Below are positions 62,717 to 64,000 of a stretch of DNA of 64,000 nt, in pieces. The notes beneath the pieces are model-generated. The model was not told where the DNA came from and made no database searches. It saw only the letters and a list, made by a program, of their open reading frames with translations. Each line of letters starts with the position of its first letter. The stretch's first letter is position 1. The position numbers were made by a program, and so were the translations under genes. Origin of the DNA: Pseudomonas sp. MPC6 (GTDB lineage Bacteria > Pseudomonadota > Gammaproteobacteria > Pseudomonadales > Pseudomonadaceae); contig NZ_CP034783.1 of the NCBI RefSeq assembly GCF_006094435.1, positions 2,817,001 through 2,881,000 on the forward strand, read 5' to 3'.

Positions 62717-63844
62717 ATGAATAATCGCATCGACCTTTCGCGCCGTACTTTCCTCAAGACTACCAGCATCCTCGCCGGCACGGCGGCGCTGTCCGGTTTG
62801 CTGCCGTTGAGAAGTTTCGCCGCCGCGGAAAAAGAGCTGGTGATCCTGGCCTGGGCCGGACACGCCGAGCCGGACATCGTCGCCGATTTCGAACGTCAAC
62901 ACGGGGTCAAGGTCAGGGCCAAGTACTACACCGGTGGCGACAACATGCTGGGGCTGATCTCGCAATCGCCGCCCGGCACCTTCGATCTGATCCTGTCCGA
63001 CGCCGAATATGTCCAGCAACTCAATGCCGCCGAATACATCGAGCAACTCGACCCGGCCGATTACCCCTTCGACGACTTCTATCCGGAGTTCCAGCACTTT
63101 CCCGGTCACTGGCAGGGGGACAAACTCTATTCCGTGCTGATTCGCTTCGGTTTTCTCGGCATTGCCTACAACACCCAGCTGGTGCCCGAAGCCAAGGTGC
63201 GCAGCTACGATGTGTTCTGGGACGAAAGCCTCAAGGGCAAGGTCGGGCACTTCGACTGGCACCTGCCGAACCTGGGGCAGATCAGTTTGCTCAATGGCAA
63301 TGCCCGCCCTTACGACATCGATAACGCGCACTGGGAACTCGTCCAGCAGAAGATGATGAGCCTGCGCCCGCAGATCGGTGGTTTCTTCGATTACGGCGGC
63401 ACCTTTTCTTCACTGAAGAACGGTCAGGTGCATGCCATGTGCGGTATCGGCGACTGGATCACCGGGGTCTTGCAGCGCGCCGGCGCACCGGTGAAAACCG
63501 TGCTGCCGGAGGAGGGCGGGCTGCAATGGACCGAGTCCTACTGCATCGCCAGGAAGGCCCATAGCCCGGAGCTGGCGAAGAAGTTCATCCAATACATCAC
63601 CTCACCGCAAGGCCAGGTCAAGTCGGCGAAGATGGCGGCCTACCCGGCGCTGATCCCGAGCCAGAAAGGCTGGGAACTGCTGAATCAGACCGATCCCGCC
63701 GAAGCCAGGCGCCAAGGCATGCTGCTCGGCCAGCGCAACGTCATGGACGATATCCGCGACGGTCGCATCAAGTACCGCGAACTCCCGGTCCGGCAGAGCC
63801 TGGATGAGTGGAACGACTTCTGGTCGCAATACAAAGGTGCCTGA
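62717..63844 (+). CDS. Polyamine-type ABC transporter substrate-binding protein with Tat signal
   Basis: 375 aa, PotD/PotF family. The N-terminal SRRTFLKTTSILAGTAALSG is a twin-arginine leader, unusual for this family where Sec leaders are common. The body has LVILAWAGHAEPDIVADFER, YSVLIRFGFLGIAYNTQLV and GQVHAMCGIGDWITGVLQRA. Divergent from creatininase and sharing the direct-repeat element with creatinase, so the ligand may be creatinine, creatine or a guanidino compound instead of a polyamine. GGGAGAGACAATA precedes the ATG. Confidence 0.87.
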   Translation: MNNRIDLSRRTFLKTTSILAGTAALSGLLPLRSFAAAEKELVILAWAGHAEPDIVADFERQHGVKVRAKYYTGGDNMLGLISQSPPGTFDLILSDAEYVQQLNAAEYIEQLDPADYPFDDFYPEFQHFPGHWQGDKLYSVLIRFGFLGIAYNTQLVPEAKVRSYDVFWDESLKGKVGHFDWHLPNLGQISLLNGNARPYDIDNAHWELVQQKMMSLRPQIGGFFDYGGTFSSLKNGQVHAMCGIGDWITGVLQRAGAPVKTVLPEEGGLQWTESYCIARKAHSPELAKKFIQYITSPQGQVKSAKMAAYPALIPSQKGWELLNQTDPAEARRQGMLLGQRNVMDDIRDGRIKYRELPVRQSLDEWNDFWSQYKGA

Positions 63845-63867
63845 CGAGTCACGTGGAGGTGGTCGCA

Positions 63868-64000
63868 ATGATTTCAGACAAGCTAAAGACTTCACCGCCG
63901 GTGCTGACCGACAACGCGCCGAGCCAGCGGCGAGGTCACAAAAGAACAGTGCGCCTGCCCTGGTACGGCCTCAGCTTTTCGCTGCCGATCCTGATCTGGC
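63868..64000 (+). CDS. ABC transporter permease, N-terminal part
   Basis: The first 44 codons of a gene cut by the window end. A polar cytoplasmic start (MISDKLKTSPPVL) leads to LPWYGLSFSLPILIW, the opening of the first span of a PotB-like permease. GTGGAGGTGGTCGCA precedes the ATG. It follows the binding protein by 23 bp, the expected order for a PotD-B-C-A type system. Confidence 0.75.
   Translation, partial: MISDKLKTSPPVLTDNAPSQRRGHKRTVRLPWYGLSFSLPILIW

Overview
The window is chromosomal DNA from a fluorescent Pseudomonas (P. fluorescens group). The gene content points there: glc, puu/spu-type and pot operons, an OprD-family porin, and creatinase and creatininase that read like the P. putida enzymes. 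So do the high GC and the many REP palindromes of the kind tgtaggagcNggcttgc. No rRNA, tRNA, integrase, transposase or CRISPR was seen. Assignments come from reading the translations and motifs; no database search was run.

Layout. 1-4.1 kb: 5' part of a cysteine synthase/CBS-family gene, then a Fur-controlled TonB siderophore receptor whose cognate FecI/FecR-type sigma and anti-sigma genes are fused remnants. 4.3-7 kb: two small proteins, a YbdK-type ligase and a dienelactone hydrolase. 7.3-8.0 kb: a six-hairpin REP array with a 254-bp higher-order repeat. 8.0-15.5 kb: glcDEFG-glcB (minus) and divergent glcC (plus), with two TGGT-N3-ACCA operators between them. 15.5-21.4 kb: LysR, HMG-CoA-lyase-family enzyme, class III CoA-transferase, MFS carrier and OprD porin, probably an organic-acid operon. 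21.6-23.3 kb: lactate/glycolate permease. 23.9-29.5 kb: glutamine-synthetase-like ligase, aldehyde dehydrogenase, Fe-alcohol dehydrogenase and APC permease, a likely gamma-glutamylation route for an amino alcohol. 29.6-35.4 kb: mixed small genes and thpR.

35.7-46.6 kb holds putrescine uptake (potGHI-potF) and the gamma-glutamyl putrescine pathway (puuD, puuA, puuC, puuB, puuR). 46.7-53.2 kb is an accessory insert: a 1587-aa helicase-nuclease of defence-island type, a toxin-antitoxin-like small gene pair, and a small gene with a long possibly structured leader. 53.2-54.5 kb carries a small membrane protein and a (p)ppGpp-hydrolase-like HD protein. 54.5-64 kb is a creatinine/creatine locus: two GlxA-type AraC regulators, creatinase, an MHS transporter with an overlapping short upstream ORF, an APC permease, creatininase, and the start of a polyamine-type ABC transporter. 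A 24-bp direct-repeat element, 22/24 identical, lies upstream of both creatinase and the ABC binding protein and suggests a shared regulator.

The genes most worth follow-up are the creatinine regulon element, the amino-alcohol operon, the HMG-CoA-lyase/CoA-transferase operon, the decayed fecIR pair, the accessory insert, and a coupled pair of unknown small genes at 32.5-32.8 kb.
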